From assembly GCF_041296385.1 (NCBI RefSeq), contig NW_027183518.1, positions 124,001 through 188,000 of the forward strand: a stretch of 64,000 nucleotides of DNA. The letters run 5' to 3'. Shown in pieces: positions 23,600 to 36,748 of the stretch (positions within the stretch are counted from its first letter, which is position 1; every line of letters starts with the position of its first letter). A program made the position numbers and the translations under genes. Source of the stretch: Aphelocoma coerulescens. Lineage: Eukaryota > Chordata > Aves > Passeriformes > Corvidae. Below the pieces are notes generated by a model. It saw nothing but the letters and a program-made list of their open reading frames with translations, was not told the DNA's origin and ran no database searches.

Positions 23600-25060
23600 A
23601 TGCGTCAGGAGAGAAACACTTGCTGGATGAGCTTTTCGCTGGCCAAGACTTTCAACGCAGCACCACCATTCGGGCAAGGAGGAGGAGAAAGGAGGAGCAT
23701 CTTTTCGTCCTGGCCCGTTCTTCTGCGCGAGACGCCTCTCCGCGTCTTCGCTCCCTGCAAGGCTGTAATGTGCGCCGTGGTACTTGGAAGTGAGAAGGCA
23801 GGTGCAGAGAGCACCGCGATCTGGCGGCGCCGTGCAGGCTGGAAAGGAAAGAGGGCTGCCACCGGAATGTGGTGCGAATACCGGTTTGCACGCGTCGAGG
23901 GTAAGCTCTGGGTGAGCTTGCTGGCCTAAAACTGTTCTCTGTGCCAGACGCAGGCGAGAAGCTTTCCGTTAAGAATCAGGCTGCCACGCAAACAGAACGT
24001 GGTGCTACTACCTACCTAGCGCTGCGAGGGAAAGTGCATAGCCCAGGCGTGTTTCGGCAGAAGCAGCAGCGCGGAGCGTTTCGCTGCCGGCACAGCGCTC
24101 TCTGGGCGAGAAGCGGACGACGGTTTGACTCCGGCAGAATGAAAGCGCCACATGGTACGAAGAGCATCGGAATGAAGGCAGAGCACCGAGCTGCTGCCGT
24201 GCGCATCGCACAGGCTGCGAGAGGAAGCGTGGCTGTCACTGGCTTCTTTGCGGGTTCACGTTAGCAGTTGAAAACAGAAAGTTCCACTTGCAGCTACTTG
24301 TGCTGCTACCTATTTCTCTTCCAGCTCTCCCTGGAAAGAATTGTGCCGAGCTTTACGCTTCCAGATGCACAGATGACGGTGGTAGATGCGGCAGAGAATA
24401 GAAAGACAGCGCGCAGCGGACAGTTTCTGGTGCTTTACGTGAGGCAAGGGGGAAGTGCAGCCCAGCAGTGGCTTTTACTTCTGGAGCCTTTTGCTTTGGT
24501 AGCAGCAGCTGCTGCGAGTGGGCAACGGAGCTGCGAGAGTGCGTAATGTGACGGCACATCTCGCTGAGAAGGAAGCTGCCGAGCCGCAGCGTGTTGTGCT
24601 CCGTTTCAAGGCTACTTGGAGGAGGGGGGTACTCGAAGAACGCCTTCTTTCTGGACGCGTCCTTCTGGGTGTGCTCAAGCTGCATGGGCTCGGCAGCACG
24701 GAAGGTGTAAGAACCTGTTTCTGGCCAGGCAGTGTGCTGGAGTGCAAAGGGCTGCGCCTTCCTTTCTGAAGCAGCCCAGAGCATTCTCAGCGGAATCTGC
24801 TTGTGAAGCAGCTCTTGGCTGGACATTTGCAAGTCGCTCCACTGAGTCCACGAAGCCGGTGGCCAGCTGCTTCGTTCTTCGCCTTCTGGGCTCTGGACAG
24901 AGCTGAAGCGCAGCGATGGCTCGGAGCTTTGCCGCTCTTCGGCGTGAGCACTGCACGCAGCCACAGGCTGCTGTGCACGGATTTCCCTCAGCTCGACGTA
25001 CAATCATTCTCTTGCTGTTTCCCTGAGTCGAAAGTGTCCGTGTAGCTCTCGCTCAGCGAA
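23600..25060 (+). repeat. Satellite monomer 17 (1461 bp)
   Basis: Alleles: 395A, CTA, 476G, 1086G, 1249C. Confidence 0.98.
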
Positions 25061-26521
25061 ATGCGTCAGGAGAGAAACACTTGCTGGATGAGCTTTTCGC
25101 TGGCCAAGACTTTCAACGCAGCACCACCATTCGGGCAAGGAGGAGGAGAAAGGAGGAGCATCTTTTCGTCCTGGCCCGTTCTTCTGCGCGAGACGCCTCT
25201 CCGCGTCTTCGCTCCCTGCAAGGCTGTAATGTGCGCCGTGGTACTTGGAAGTGAGAAGGCAGGTGCAGAGAGCACCGCGATCTGGCGGCGCCGTGCAGGC
25301 TGGAAAGGAAAGAGGGCTGCCACCGGAATGTGGTGCGAATACCGGTTTGCACGCGTCGAGGGTAAGCTCTGGGTGAGCTTGCTGGCCTAAAACTGTTCTC
25401 TGTGCCAGACGCAGGCGAGAAGCTTTCCGTTAAGAATCAGGCTGCCACGCAAACAGAACGTGGTGCTACTACCTACCTAGCGCTGCGAGGGAAAGTGCAT
25501 AGCCCAGGCGTGTTTCGGCAGAAGCAGCAGCGCGGAGCATTTCGCTGCCGGCACAGCGCTCTCTGGGCGAGAAGCGGACGACGGTTTGACTCCGGCAGAA
25601 TGAAAGCGCCACATGGTACGAAGAGCATCGGAATGAAGGCAGAGCACCGAGCTGCTGCCGTGCGCATCGCACAGGCTGCGAGAGGAAGCGTGGCTGTCAC
25701 TGGCTTCTTTGCGGGTTCACGTTAGCAGTTGAAAACAGAAAGTTCCACTTGCAGCTACTTGTGCTGCTACCTATTTCTCTTCCAGCTCTCCCTGGAAAGA
25801 ATTGTGCCGAGCTTTACGCTTCCAGATGCACAGATGACGGTGGTAGATGCGGCAGAGAATAGAAAGACAGCGCGCAGCGGACAGTTTCTGGTGCTTTACG
25901 TGAGGCAAGGGGGAAGTGCAGCCCAGCAGTGGCTTTTACTTCTGGAGCCTTTTGCTTTGGTAGCAGCAGCTGCTGCGAGTGGGCAACGGAGCTGCGAGAG
26001 TGCGTAATGTGACGGCACATCTCGCTGAGAAGGAAGCTGCCGAGCCGCAGCGTGTTGTGCTCCGTTTCAAGGCTACTTGGAGGAGGGGGGTACTCGAAGA
26101 ACGCCTTCTTTCTGGACGCGTCCTTCTGGGTGTGCTCAAGCTGCATGGACTCGGCAGCACGGAAGGTGTAAGAACCTGTTTCTGGCCAGGCAGTGTGCTG
26201 GAGTGCAAAGGGCTGCGCCTTCCTTTCTGAAGCAGCCCAGAGCATTCTCAGCGGAATCTGCTTGTGAAGCAGCTCTTGGCTGGACATTTGCAAGTCGCTC
26301 CACTGAGTCCACGAAGCCGGTGGCCAGCTGCTTCGTTCTTCGCCTTCTGGGCTCTGGACAGAGCTGAAGCGCAGCGATGGCTCGGAGCTTTGCCGCTCTT
26401 CGGCGTGAGCACTGCACGCAGCCACAGGCTGCTGTGCACGGATTTCCCTCAGCTCGACGTACAATCATTCTCTTGCTGTTTCCCTGAGTCGAAAGTGTCC
26501 GTGTAGCTCTCGCTCAGCGAA
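25061..26521 (+). repeat. Satellite monomer 18 (1461 bp)
   Basis: Alleles: 395A, CTA, 476A (25539), 1086A (26149), 1249C. Confidence 0.98.
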
Positions 26522-27982
26522 ATGCGTCAGGAGAGAAACACTTGCTGGATGAGCTTTTCGCTGGCCAAGACTTTCAACGCAGCACCACCATTCGGGCAAG
26601 GAGGAGGAGAAAGGAGGAGCATCTTTTCGTCCTGGCCCGTTCTTCTGCGCGAGACGCCTCTCCGCGTCTTCGCTCCCTGCAAGGCTGTAATGTGCGCCGT
26701 GGTACTTGGAAGTGAGAAGGCAGGTGCAGAGAGCACCGCGATCTGGCGGCGCCGTGCAGGCTGGAAAGGAAAGAGGGCTGCCACCGGAATGTGGTGCGAA
26801 TACCGGTTTGCACGCGTCGAGGGTAAGCTCTGGGTGAGCTTGCTGGCCTAAAACTGTTCTCTGTGCCAGACGCAGGCGAGAAGCTTTCCGTTAAGAATCA
26901 GGCTGCCACGCAAACAGAACGTGGTGCTACTACCTACCTAGCGCTGCGAGGGAAAGTGCATAGCCCAGGCGTGTTTCGGCAGAAGCAGCAGCGCGGAGCG
27001 TTTCGCTGCCGGCACAGCGCTCTCTGGGCGAGAAGCGGACGACGGTTTGACTCCGGCAGAATGAAAGCGCCACATGGTACGAAGAGCATCGGAATGAAGG
27101 CAGAGCACCGAGCTGCTGCCGTGCGCATCGCACAGGCTGCGAGAGGAAGCGTGGCTGTCACTGGCTTCTTTGCGGGTTCACGTTAGCAGTTGAAAACAGA
27201 AAGTTCCACTTGCAGCTACTTGTGCTGCTACCTATTTCTCTTCCAGCTCTCCCTGGAAAGAATTGTGCCGAGCTTTACGCTTCCAGATGCACAGATGACG
27301 GTGGTAGATGCGGCAGAGAATAGAAAGACAGCGCGCAGCGGACAGTTTCTGGTGCTTTACGTGAGGCAAGGGGGAAGTGCAGCCCAGCAGTGGCTTTTAC
27401 TTCTGGAGCCTTTTGCTTTGGTAGCAGCAGCTGCTGCGAGTGGGCAACGGAGCTGCGAGAGTGCGTAATGTGACGGCACATCTCGCTGAGAAGGAAGCTG
27501 CCGAGCCGCAGCGTGTTGTGCTCCGTTTCAAGGCTACTTGGAGGAGGGGGGTACTCGAAGAACGCCTTCTTTCTGGACGCGTCCTTCTGGGTGTGCTCAA
27601 GCTGCATGGACTCGGCAGCACGGAAGGTGTAAGAACCTGTTTCTGGCCAGGCAGTGTGCTGGAGTGCAAAGGGCTGCGCCTTCCTTTCTGAAGCAGCCCA
27701 GAGCATTCTCAGCGGAATCTGCTTGTGAAGCAGCTCTTGGCTGGACATTTGCAAGTCGCTCCACTGAGTCCACGAAGCCGGTGGCCAGCTGCTTCGTTCT
27801 TCGCCTTCTGGGCTCTGGACAGAGCTGAAGCGCAGCGATGGCTCGGAGCTTTGCCGCTCTTCGGCGTGAGCACTGCACGCAGCCACAGGCTGCTGTGCAC
27901 GGATTTCCCTCAGCTCGACGTACAATCATTCTCTTGCTGTTTCCCTGAGTCGAAAGTGTCCGTGTAGCTCTCGCTCAGCGAA
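26522..27982 (+). repeat. Satellite monomer 19 (1461 bp)
   Basis: Alleles: 395A, CTA, 476G, 1086A, 1249C. Matches monomer 25, six copies on. Confidence 0.98.
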
Positions 27983-29443
27983 ATGCGTCAGGAGAGAAAC
28001 ACTTGCTGGATGAGCTTTTCGCTGGCCAAGACTTTCAACGCAGCACCACCATTCGGGCAAGGAGGAGGAGAAAGGAGGAGCATCTTTTCGTCCTGGCCCG
28101 TTCTTCTGCGCGAGACGCCTCTCCGCGTCTTCGCTCCCTGCAAGGCTGTAATGTGCGCCGTGGTACTTGGAAGTGAGAAGGCAGGTGCAGAGAGCACCGC
28201 GATCTGGCGGCGCCGTGCAGGCTGGAAAGGAAAGAGGGCTGCCACCGGAATGTGGTGCGAATACCGGTTTGCACGCGTCGAGGGTAAGCTCTGGGTGAGC
28301 TTGCTGGCCTAAAACTGTTCTCTGTGCCAGACGCAGGCGAGAAGCTTTCCGTTAAGAATCAGGCTGCCACGCAAACAGAACGTGGTGCTACTACCTACCT
28401 AGCGCTGCGAGGGAAAGTGCATAGCCCAGGCGTGTTTCGGCAGAAGCAGCAGCGCGGAGCATTTCGCTGCCGGCACAGCGCTCTCTGGGCGAGAAGCGGA
28501 CGACGGTTTGACTCCGGCAGAATGAAAGCGCCACATGGTACGAAGAGCATCGGAATGAAGGCAGAGCACCGAGCTGCTGCCGTGCGCATCGCACAGGCTG
28601 CGAGAGGAAGCGTGGCTGTCACTGGCTTCTTTGCGGGTTCACGTTAGCAGTTGAAAACAGAAAGTTCCACTTGCAGCTACTTGTGCTGCTACCTATTTCT
28701 CTTCCAGCTCTCCCTGGAAAGAATTGTGCCGAGCTTTACGCTTCCAGATGCACAGATGACGGTGGTAGATGCGGCAGAGAATAGAAAGACAGCGCGCAGC
28801 GGACAGTTTCTGGTGCTTTACGTGAGGCAAGGGGGAAGTGCAGCCCAGCAGTGGCTTTTACTTCTGGAGCCTTTTGCTTTGGTAGCAGCAGCTGCTGCGA
28901 GTGGGCAACGGAGCTGCGAGAGTGCGTAATGTGACGGCACATCTCGCTGAGAAGGAAGCTGCCGAGCCGCAGCGTGTTGTGCTCCGTTTCAAGGCTACTT
29001 GGAGGAGGGGGGTACTCGAAGAACGCCTTCTTTCTGGACGCGTCCTTCTGGGTGTGCTCAAGCTGCATGGGCTCGGCAGCACGGAAGGTGTAAGAACCTG
29101 TTTCTGGCCAGGCAGTGTGCTGGAGTGCAAAGGGCTGCGCCTTCCTTTCTGAAGCAGCCCAGAGCATTCTCAGCGGAATCTGCTTGTGAAGCAGCTCTTG
29201 GCTGGACATTTGCAAGTCGCTCCACTGAGTCCACGAAGCCGGTGGCCAGCTGCTTCGTTCTTCGCCTTCTGGGCTCTGGACAGAGCTGAAGCGCAGCGAT
29301 GGCTCGGAGCTTTGCCGCTCTTCGGCGTGAGCACTGCACGCAGCCACAGGCTGCTGTGCACGGATTTCCCTCAGCTCGACGTACAATCATTCTCTTGCTG
29401 TTTCCCTGAGTCGAAAGTGTCCGTGTAGCTCTCGCTCAGCGAA
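27983..29443 (+). repeat. Satellite monomer 20 (1461 bp)
   Basis: Alleles: 395A, CTA, 476A, 1086G, 1249C. Matches monomer 26. Confidence 0.98.
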
Positions 29444-30904
29444 ATGCGTCAGGAGAGAAACACTTGCTGGATGAGCTTTTCGCTGGCCAAGACTTTCAAC
29501 GCAGCACCACCATTCGGGCAAGGAGGAGGAGAAAGGAGGAGCATCTTTTCGTCCTGGCCCGTTCTTCTGCGCGAGACGCCTCTCCGCGTCTTCGCTCCCT
29601 GCAAGGCTGTAATGTGCGCCGTGGTACTTGGAAGTGAGAAGGCAGGTGCAGAGAGCACCGCGATCTGGCGGCGCCGTGCAGGCTGGAAAGGAAAGAGGGC
29701 TGCCACCGGAATGTGGTGCGAATACCGGTTTGCACGCGTCGAGGGTAAGCTCTGGGTGAGCTTGCTGGCCTAAAACTGTTCTCTGTGCCAGACGCAGGCG
29801 AGAAGCTTTCCGTTAAGAATCAGGCTGCCACGCAAACAGAACGTGGTGCTACTACCTACCTAGCGCTGCGAGGGAAAGTGCATAGCCCAGGCGTGTTTCG
29901 GCAGAAGCAGCAGCGCGGAGCGTTTCGCTGCCGGCACAGCGCTCTCTGGGCGAGAAGCGGACGACGGTTTGACTCCGGCAGAATGAAAGCGCCACATGGT
30001 ACGAAGAGCATCGGAATGAAGGCAGAGCACCGAGCTGCTGCCGTGCGCATCGCACAGGCTGCGAGAGGAAGCGTGGCTGTCACTGGCTTCTTTGCGGGTT
30101 CACGTTAGCAGTTGAAAACAGAAAGTTCCACTTGCAGCTACTTGTGCTGCTACCTATTTCTCTTCCAGCTCTCCCTGGAAAGAATTGTGCCGAGCTTTAC
30201 GCTTCCAGATGCACAGATGACGGTGGTAGATGCGGCAGAGAATAGAAAGACAGCGCGCAGCGGACAGTTTCTGGTGCTTTACGTGAGGCAAGGGGGAAGT
30301 GCAGCCCAGCAGTGGCTTTTACTTCTGGAGCCTTTTGCTTTGGTAGCAGCAGCTGCTGCGAGTGGGCAACGGAGCTGCGAGAGTGCGTAATGTGACGGCA
30401 CATCTCGCTGAGAAGGAAGCTGCCGAGCCGCAGCGTGTTGTGCTCCGTTTCAAGGCTACTTGGAGGAGGGGGGTACTCGAAGAACGCCTTCTTTCTGGAC
30501 GCGTCCTTCTGGGTGTGCTCAAGCTGCATGGACTCGGCAGCACGGAAGGTGTAAGAACCTGTTTCTGGCCAGGCAGTGTGCTGGAGTGCAAAGGGCTGCG
30601 CCTTCCTTTCTGAAGCAGCCCAGAGCATTCTCAGCGGAATCTGCTTGTGAAGCAGCTCTTGGCTGGACATTTGCAAGTCGCTCCACTGAGTCCACGAAGC
30701 CGGTGGCCAGCTGCTTCGTTCTTCGCCTTCTGGGCTCTGGACAGAGCTGAAGCGCAGCGATGGCTCGGAGCTTTGCCGCTCTTCGGCGTGAGCACTGCAC
30801 GCAGCCACAGGCTGCTGTGCACGGATTTCCCTCAGCTCGACGTACAATCATTCTCTTGCTGTTTCCCTGAGTCGAAAGTGTCCGCGTAGCTCTCGCTCAG
30901 CGAA
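29444..30904 (+). repeat. Satellite monomer 21 (1461 bp)
   Basis: Alleles: 395A, CTA, 476G, 1086A, 1249C, 1439C (base 30885; TCCGCG for TCCGTG). The last change is shared only with monomer 27, exactly 8766 bp away. Confidence 0.98.
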
Positions 30905-32365
30905 ATGCGTCAGGAGAGAAACACTTGCTGGATGAGCTTTTCGCTGGCCAAGACTTTCAACGCAGCACCACCATTCGGGCAAGGAGGAGGAGAAAGGAGG
31001 AGCATCTTTTCGTCCTGGCCCGTTCTTCTGCGCGAGACGCCTCTCCGCGTCTTCGCTCCCTGCAAGGCTGTAATGTGCGCCGTGGTACTTGGAAGTGAGA
31101 AGGCAGGTGCAGAGAGCACCGCGATCTGGCGGCGCCGTGCAGGCTGGAAAGGAAAGAGGGCTGCCACCGGAATGTGGTGCGAATACCGGTTTGCACGCGT
31201 CGAGGGTAAGCTCTGGGTGAGCTTGCTGGCCTAAAACTGTTCTCTGTGCCAGACGCAGGCGAGAAGCTTTCCGTTAAGAATCAGGCTGCCACGCAAACAG
31301 AACGTGGTGCTACTACCTACCTAGCGCTGCGAGGGAAAGTGCATAGCCCAGGCGTGTTTCGGCAGAAGCAGCAGCGCGGAGCATTTCGCTGCCGGCACAG
31401 CGCTCTCTGGGCGAGAAGCGGACGACGGTTTGACTCCGGCAGAATGAAAGCGCCACATGGTACGAAGAGCATCGGAATGAAGGCAGAGCACCGAGCTGCT
31501 GCCGTGCGCATCGCACAGGCTGCGAGAGGAAGCGTGGCTGTCACTGGCTTCTTTGCGGGTTCACGTTAGCAGTTGAAAACAGAAAGTTCCACTTGCAGCT
31601 ACTTGTGCTGCTACCTATTTCTCTTCCAGCTCTCCCTGGAAAGAATTGTGCCGAGCTTTACGCTTCCAGATGCACAGATGACGGTGGTAGATGCGGCAGA
31701 GAATAGAAAGACAGCGCGCAGCGGACAGTTTCTGGTGCTTTACGTGAGGCAAGGGGGAAGTGCAGCCCAGCAGTGGCTTTTACTTCTGGAGCCTTTTGCT
31801 TTGGTAGCAGCAGCTGCTGCGAGTGGGCAACGGAGCTGCGAGAGTGCGTAATGTGACGGCACATCTCGCTGAGAAGGAAGCTGCCGAGCCGCAGCGTGTT
31901 GTGCTCCGTTTCAAGGCTACTTGGAGGAGGGGGGTACTCGAAGAACGCCTTCTTTCTGGACGCGTCCTTCTGGGTGTGCTCAAGCTGCATGGGCTCGGCA
32001 GCACGGAAGGTGTAAGAACCTGTTTCTGGCCAGGCAGTGTGCTGGAGTGCAAAGGGCTGCGCCTTCCTTTCTGAAGCAGCCCAGAGCATTCTCAGCGGAA
32101 TCTGCTTGTGAAGCAGCTCTTGGCTGGACATTTGCAAGTCGCTCCACTGAGTCCACGAAGCCGGTGGCCAGCTGCTTCGTTCTTCGCCTTCTGGGCTCTG
32201 GACAGAGCTGAAGCGCAGCGATGGCTCGGAGCTTTGCCGCTCTTCGGCGTGAGCACTGCACGCAGCCACAGGCTGCTGTGCACGGATTTCCCTCAGCTCG
32301 ACGTACAATCATTCTCTTGCTGTTTCCCTGAGTCGAAAGTGTCCGTGTAGCTCTCGCTCAGCGAA
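30905..32365 (+). repeat. Satellite monomer 22 (1461 bp)
   Basis: Alleles: 395A, CTA, 476A, 1086G, 1249C. Matches monomer 28. Confidence 0.98.
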
Positions 32366-33826
32366 ATGCGTCAGGAGAGAAACACTTGCTGGATGAGCTT
32401 TTCGCTGGCCAAGACTTTCAACGCAGCACCACCATTCGGGCAAGGAGGAGGAGAAAGGAGGAGCATCTTTTCGTCCTGGCCCGTTCTTCTGCGCGAGACG
32501 CCTCTCCGCGTCTTCGCTCCCTGCAAGGCTGTAATGTGCGCCGTGGTACTTGGAAGTGAGAAGGCAGGTGCAGAGAGCACCGCGATCTGGCGGCGCCGTG
32601 CAGGCTGGAAAGGAAAGAGGGCTGCCACCGGAATGTGGTGCGAATACCGGTTTGCACGCGTCGAGGGTAAGCTCTGGGTGAGCTTGCTGGCCTAAAACTG
32701 TTCTCTGTGCCAGACGCAGGCGAGAAGCTTTCCGTTAAGAATCAGGCTGCCACGCAAACAGAACGTGGTGCTACTACCTACCTAGCGCTGCGAGGGAAAG
32801 TGCATAGCCCAGGCGTGTTTCGGCAGAAGCAGCAGCGCGGAGCGTTTCGCTGCCGGCACAGCGCTCTCTGGGCGAGAAGCGGACGACGGTTTGACTCCGG
32901 CAGAATGAAAGCGCCACATGGTACGAAGAGCATCGGAATGAAGGCAGAGCACCGAGCTGCTGCCGTGCGCATCGCACAGGCTGCGAGAGGAAGCGTGGCT
33001 GTCACTGGCTTCTTTGCGGGTTCACGTTAGCAGTTGAAAACAGAAAGTTCCACTTGCAGCTACTTGTGCTGCTACCTATTTCTCTTCCAGCTCTCCCTGG
33101 AAAGAATTGTGCCGAGCTTTACGCTTCCAGATGCACAGATGACGGTGGTAGATGCGGCAGAGAATAGAAAGACAGCGCGCAGCGGACAGTTTCTGGTGCT
33201 TTACGTGAGGCAAGGGGGAAGTGCAGCCCAGCAGTGGCTTTTACTTCTGGAGCCTTTTGCTTTGGTAGCAGCAGCTGCTGCGAGTGGGCAACGGAGCTGC
33301 GAGAGTGCGTAATGTGACGGCACATCTCGCTGAGAAGGAAGCTGCCGAGCCGCAGCGTGTTGTGCTCCGTTTCAAGGCTACTTGGAGGAGGGGGGTACTC
33401 GAAGAACGCCTTCTTTCTGGACGCGTCCTTCTGGGTGTGCTCAAGCTGCATGGGCTCGGCAGCACGGAAGGTGTAAGAACCTGTTTCTGGCCAGGCAGTG
33501 TGCTGGAGTGCAAAGGGCTGCGCCTTCCTTTCTGAAGCAGCCCAGAGCATTCTCAGCGGAATCTGCTTGTGAAGCAGCTCTTGGCTGGACATTTGCAAGT
33601 CGCTCCACTGAGTCCACGAAGCCGGTGGCCAGCTGCTTCGTTCTTCGCCTTCTGGGCTCTGGACAGAGCTGAAGCGCAGCGATGGCTCGGAGCTTTGCCG
33701 CTCTTCGGCGTGAGCACTGCACGCAGCCACAGGCTGCTGTGCACGGATTTCCCTCAGCTCGACGTACAATCATTCTCTTGCTGTTTCCCTGAGTCGAAAG
33801 TGTCCGTGTAGCTCTCGCTCAGCGAA
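32366..33826 (+). repeat. Satellite monomer 23 (1461 bp)
   Basis: Alleles: 395A, CTA, 476G, 1086G (33454), 1249C. It matches monomer 29 up to site 1086, where they differ. Confidence 0.98.
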
Positions 33827-35287
33827 ATGCGTCAGGAGAGAAACACTTGCTGGATGAGCTTTTCGCTGGCCAAGACTTTCAACGCAGCACCACCATTCGG
33901 GCAAGGAGGAGGAGAAAGGAGGAGCATCTTTTCGTCCTGGCCCGTTCTTCTGCGCGAGACGCCTCTCCGCGTCTTCGCTCCCTGCAAGGCTGTAATGTGC
34001 GCCGTGGTACTTGGAAGTGAGAAGGCAGGTGCAGAGAGCACCGCGATCTGGCGGCGCCGTGCAGGCTGGAAAGGAAAGAGGGCTGCCACCGGAATGTGGT
34101 GCGAATACCGGTTTGCACGCGTCGAGGGTAAGCTCTGGGTGAGCTTGCTGGCCTAAAACTGTTCTCTGTGCCAGACGCAGGCGAGAAGCTTTCCGTTAAG
34201 AATCAGGCTGCCACGCAAACAGAACGTGGTGCTACTACCTACCTAGCGCTGCGAGGGAAAGTGCATAGCCCAGGCGTGTTTCGGCAGAAGCAGCAGCGCG
34301 GAGCGTTTCGCTGCCGGCACAGCGCTCTCTGGGCGAGAAGCGGACGACGGTTTGACTCCGGCAGAATGAAAGCGCCACATGGTACGAAGAGCATCGGAAT
34401 GAAGGCAGAGCACCGAGCTGCTGCCGTGCGCATCGCACAGGCTGCGAGAGGAAGCGTGGCTGTCACTGGCTTCTTTGCGGGTTCACGTTAGCAGTTGAAA
34501 ACAGAAAGTTCCACTTGCAGCTACTTGTGCTGCTACCTATTTCTCTTCCAGCTCTCCCTGGAAAGAATTGTGCCGAGCTTTACGCTTCCAGATGCACAGA
34601 TGACGGTGGTAGATGCGGCAGAGAATAGAAAGACAGCGCGCAGCGGACAGTTTCTGGTGCTTTACGTGAGGCAAGGGGGAAGTGCAGCCCAGCAGTGGCT
34701 TTTACTTCTGGAGCCTTTTGCTTTGGTAGCAGCAGCTGCTGCGAGTGGGCAACGGAGCTGCGAGAGTGCGTAATGTGACGGCACATCTCGCTGAGAAGGA
34801 AGCTGCCGAGCCGCAGCGTGTTGTGCTCCGTTTCAAGGCTACTTGGAGGAGGGGGGTACTCGAAGAACGCCTTCTTTCTGGACGCGTCCTTCTGGGTGTG
34901 CTCAAGCTGCATGGACTCGGCAGCACGGAAGGTGTAAGAACCTGTTTCTGGCCAGGCAGTGTGCTGGAGTGCAAAGGGCTGCGCCTTCCTTTCTGAAGCA
35001 GCCCAGAGCATTCTCAGCGGAATCTGCTTGTGAAGCAGCTCTTGGCTGGACATTTGCAAGTCGCTCCACTGAGTCCACGAAGCCGGTGGCCAGCTGCTTC
35101 GTTCTTCGCCTTCTGGGCTCTGGACAGAGCTGAAGCGCAGCGATGGCTCGGAGCTTTGCCGCTCTTCGGCGTGAGCACTGCACGCAGCCACAGGCTGCTG
35201 TGCACGGATTTCCCTCAGCTCGACGTACAATCATTCTCTTGCTGTTTCCCTGAGTCGAAAGTGTCCGTGTAGCTCTCGCTCAGCGAA
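33827..35287 (+). repeat. Satellite monomer 24 (1461 bp)
   Basis: Alleles: 395A, CTA, 476G (34305), 1086A, 1249C. Confidence 0.98.
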
Positions 35288-36748
35288 ATGCGTCAGGAGA
35301 GAAACACTTGCTGGATGAGCTTTTCGCTGGCCAAGACTTTCAACGCAGCACCACCATTCGGGCAAGGAGGAGGAGAAAGGAGGAGCATCTTTTCGTCCTG
35401 GCCCGTTCTTCTGCGCGAGACGCCTCTCCGCGTCTTCGCTCCCTGCAAGGCTGTAATGTGCGCCGTGGTACTTGGAAGTGAGAAGGCAGGTGCAGAGAGC
35501 ACCGCGATCTGGCGGCGCCGTGCAGGCTGGAAAGGAAAGAGGGCTGCCACCGGAATGTGGTGCGAATACCGGTTTGCACGCGTCGAGGGTAAGCTCTGGG
35601 TGAGCTTGCTGGCCTAAAACTGTTCTCTGTGCCAGACGCAGGCGAGAAGCTTTCCGTTAAGAATCAGGCTGCCACGCAAACAGAACGTGGTGCTACTACC
35701 TACCTAGCGCTGCGAGGGAAAGTGCATAGCCCAGGCGTGTTTCGGCAGAAGCAGCAGCGCGGAGCGTTTCGCTGCCGGCACAGCGCTCTCTGGGCGAGAA
35801 GCGGACGACGGTTTGACTCCGGCAGAATGAAAGCGCCACATGGTACGAAGAGCATCGGAATGAAGGCAGAGCACCGAGCTGCTGCCGTGCGCATCGCACA
35901 GGCTGCGAGAGGAAGCGTGGCTGTCACTGGCTTCTTTGCGGGTTCACGTTAGCAGTTGAAAACAGAAAGTTCCACTTGCAGCTACTTGTGCTGCTACCTA
36001 TTTCTCTTCCAGCTCTCCCTGGAAAGAATTGTGCCGAGCTTTACGCTTCCAGATGCACAGATGACGGTGGTAGATGCGGCAGAGAATAGAAAGACAGCGC
36101 GCAGCGGACAGTTTCTGGTGCTTTACGTGAGGCAAGGGGGAAGTGCAGCCCAGCAGTGGCTTTTACTTCTGGAGCCTTTTGCTTTGGTAGCAGCAGCTGC
36201 TGCGAGTGGGCAACGGAGCTGCGAGAGTGCGTAATGTGACGGCACATCTCGCTGAGAAGGAAGCTGCCGAGCCGCAGCGTGTTGTGCTCCGTTTCAAGGC
36301 TACTTGGAGGAGGGGGGTACTCGAAGAACGCCTTCTTTCTGGACGCGTCCTTCTGGGTGTGCTCAAGCTGCATGGACTCGGCAGCACGGAAGGTGTAAGA
36401 ACCTGTTTCTGGCCAGGCAGTGTGCTGGAGTGCAAAGGGCTGCGCCTTCCTTTCTGAAGCAGCCCAGAGCATTCTCAGCGGAATCTGCTTGTGAAGCAGC
36501 TCTTGGCTGGACATTTGCAAGTCGCTCCACTGAGTCCACGAAGCCGGTGGCCAGCTGCTTCGTTCTTCGCCTTCTGGGCTCTGGACAGAGCTGAAGCGCA
36601 GCGATGGCTCGGAGCTTTGCCGCTCTTCGGCGTGAGCACTGCACGCAGCCACAGGCTGCTGTGCACGGATTTCCCTCAGCTCGACGTACAATCATTCTCT
36701 TGCTGTTTCCCTGAGTCGAAAGTGTCCGTGTAGCTCTCGCTCAGCGAA
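35288..36748 (+). repeat. Satellite monomer 25 (1461 bp)
   Basis: Alleles: 395A, CTA, 476G, 1086A, 1249C. Confidence 0.98.
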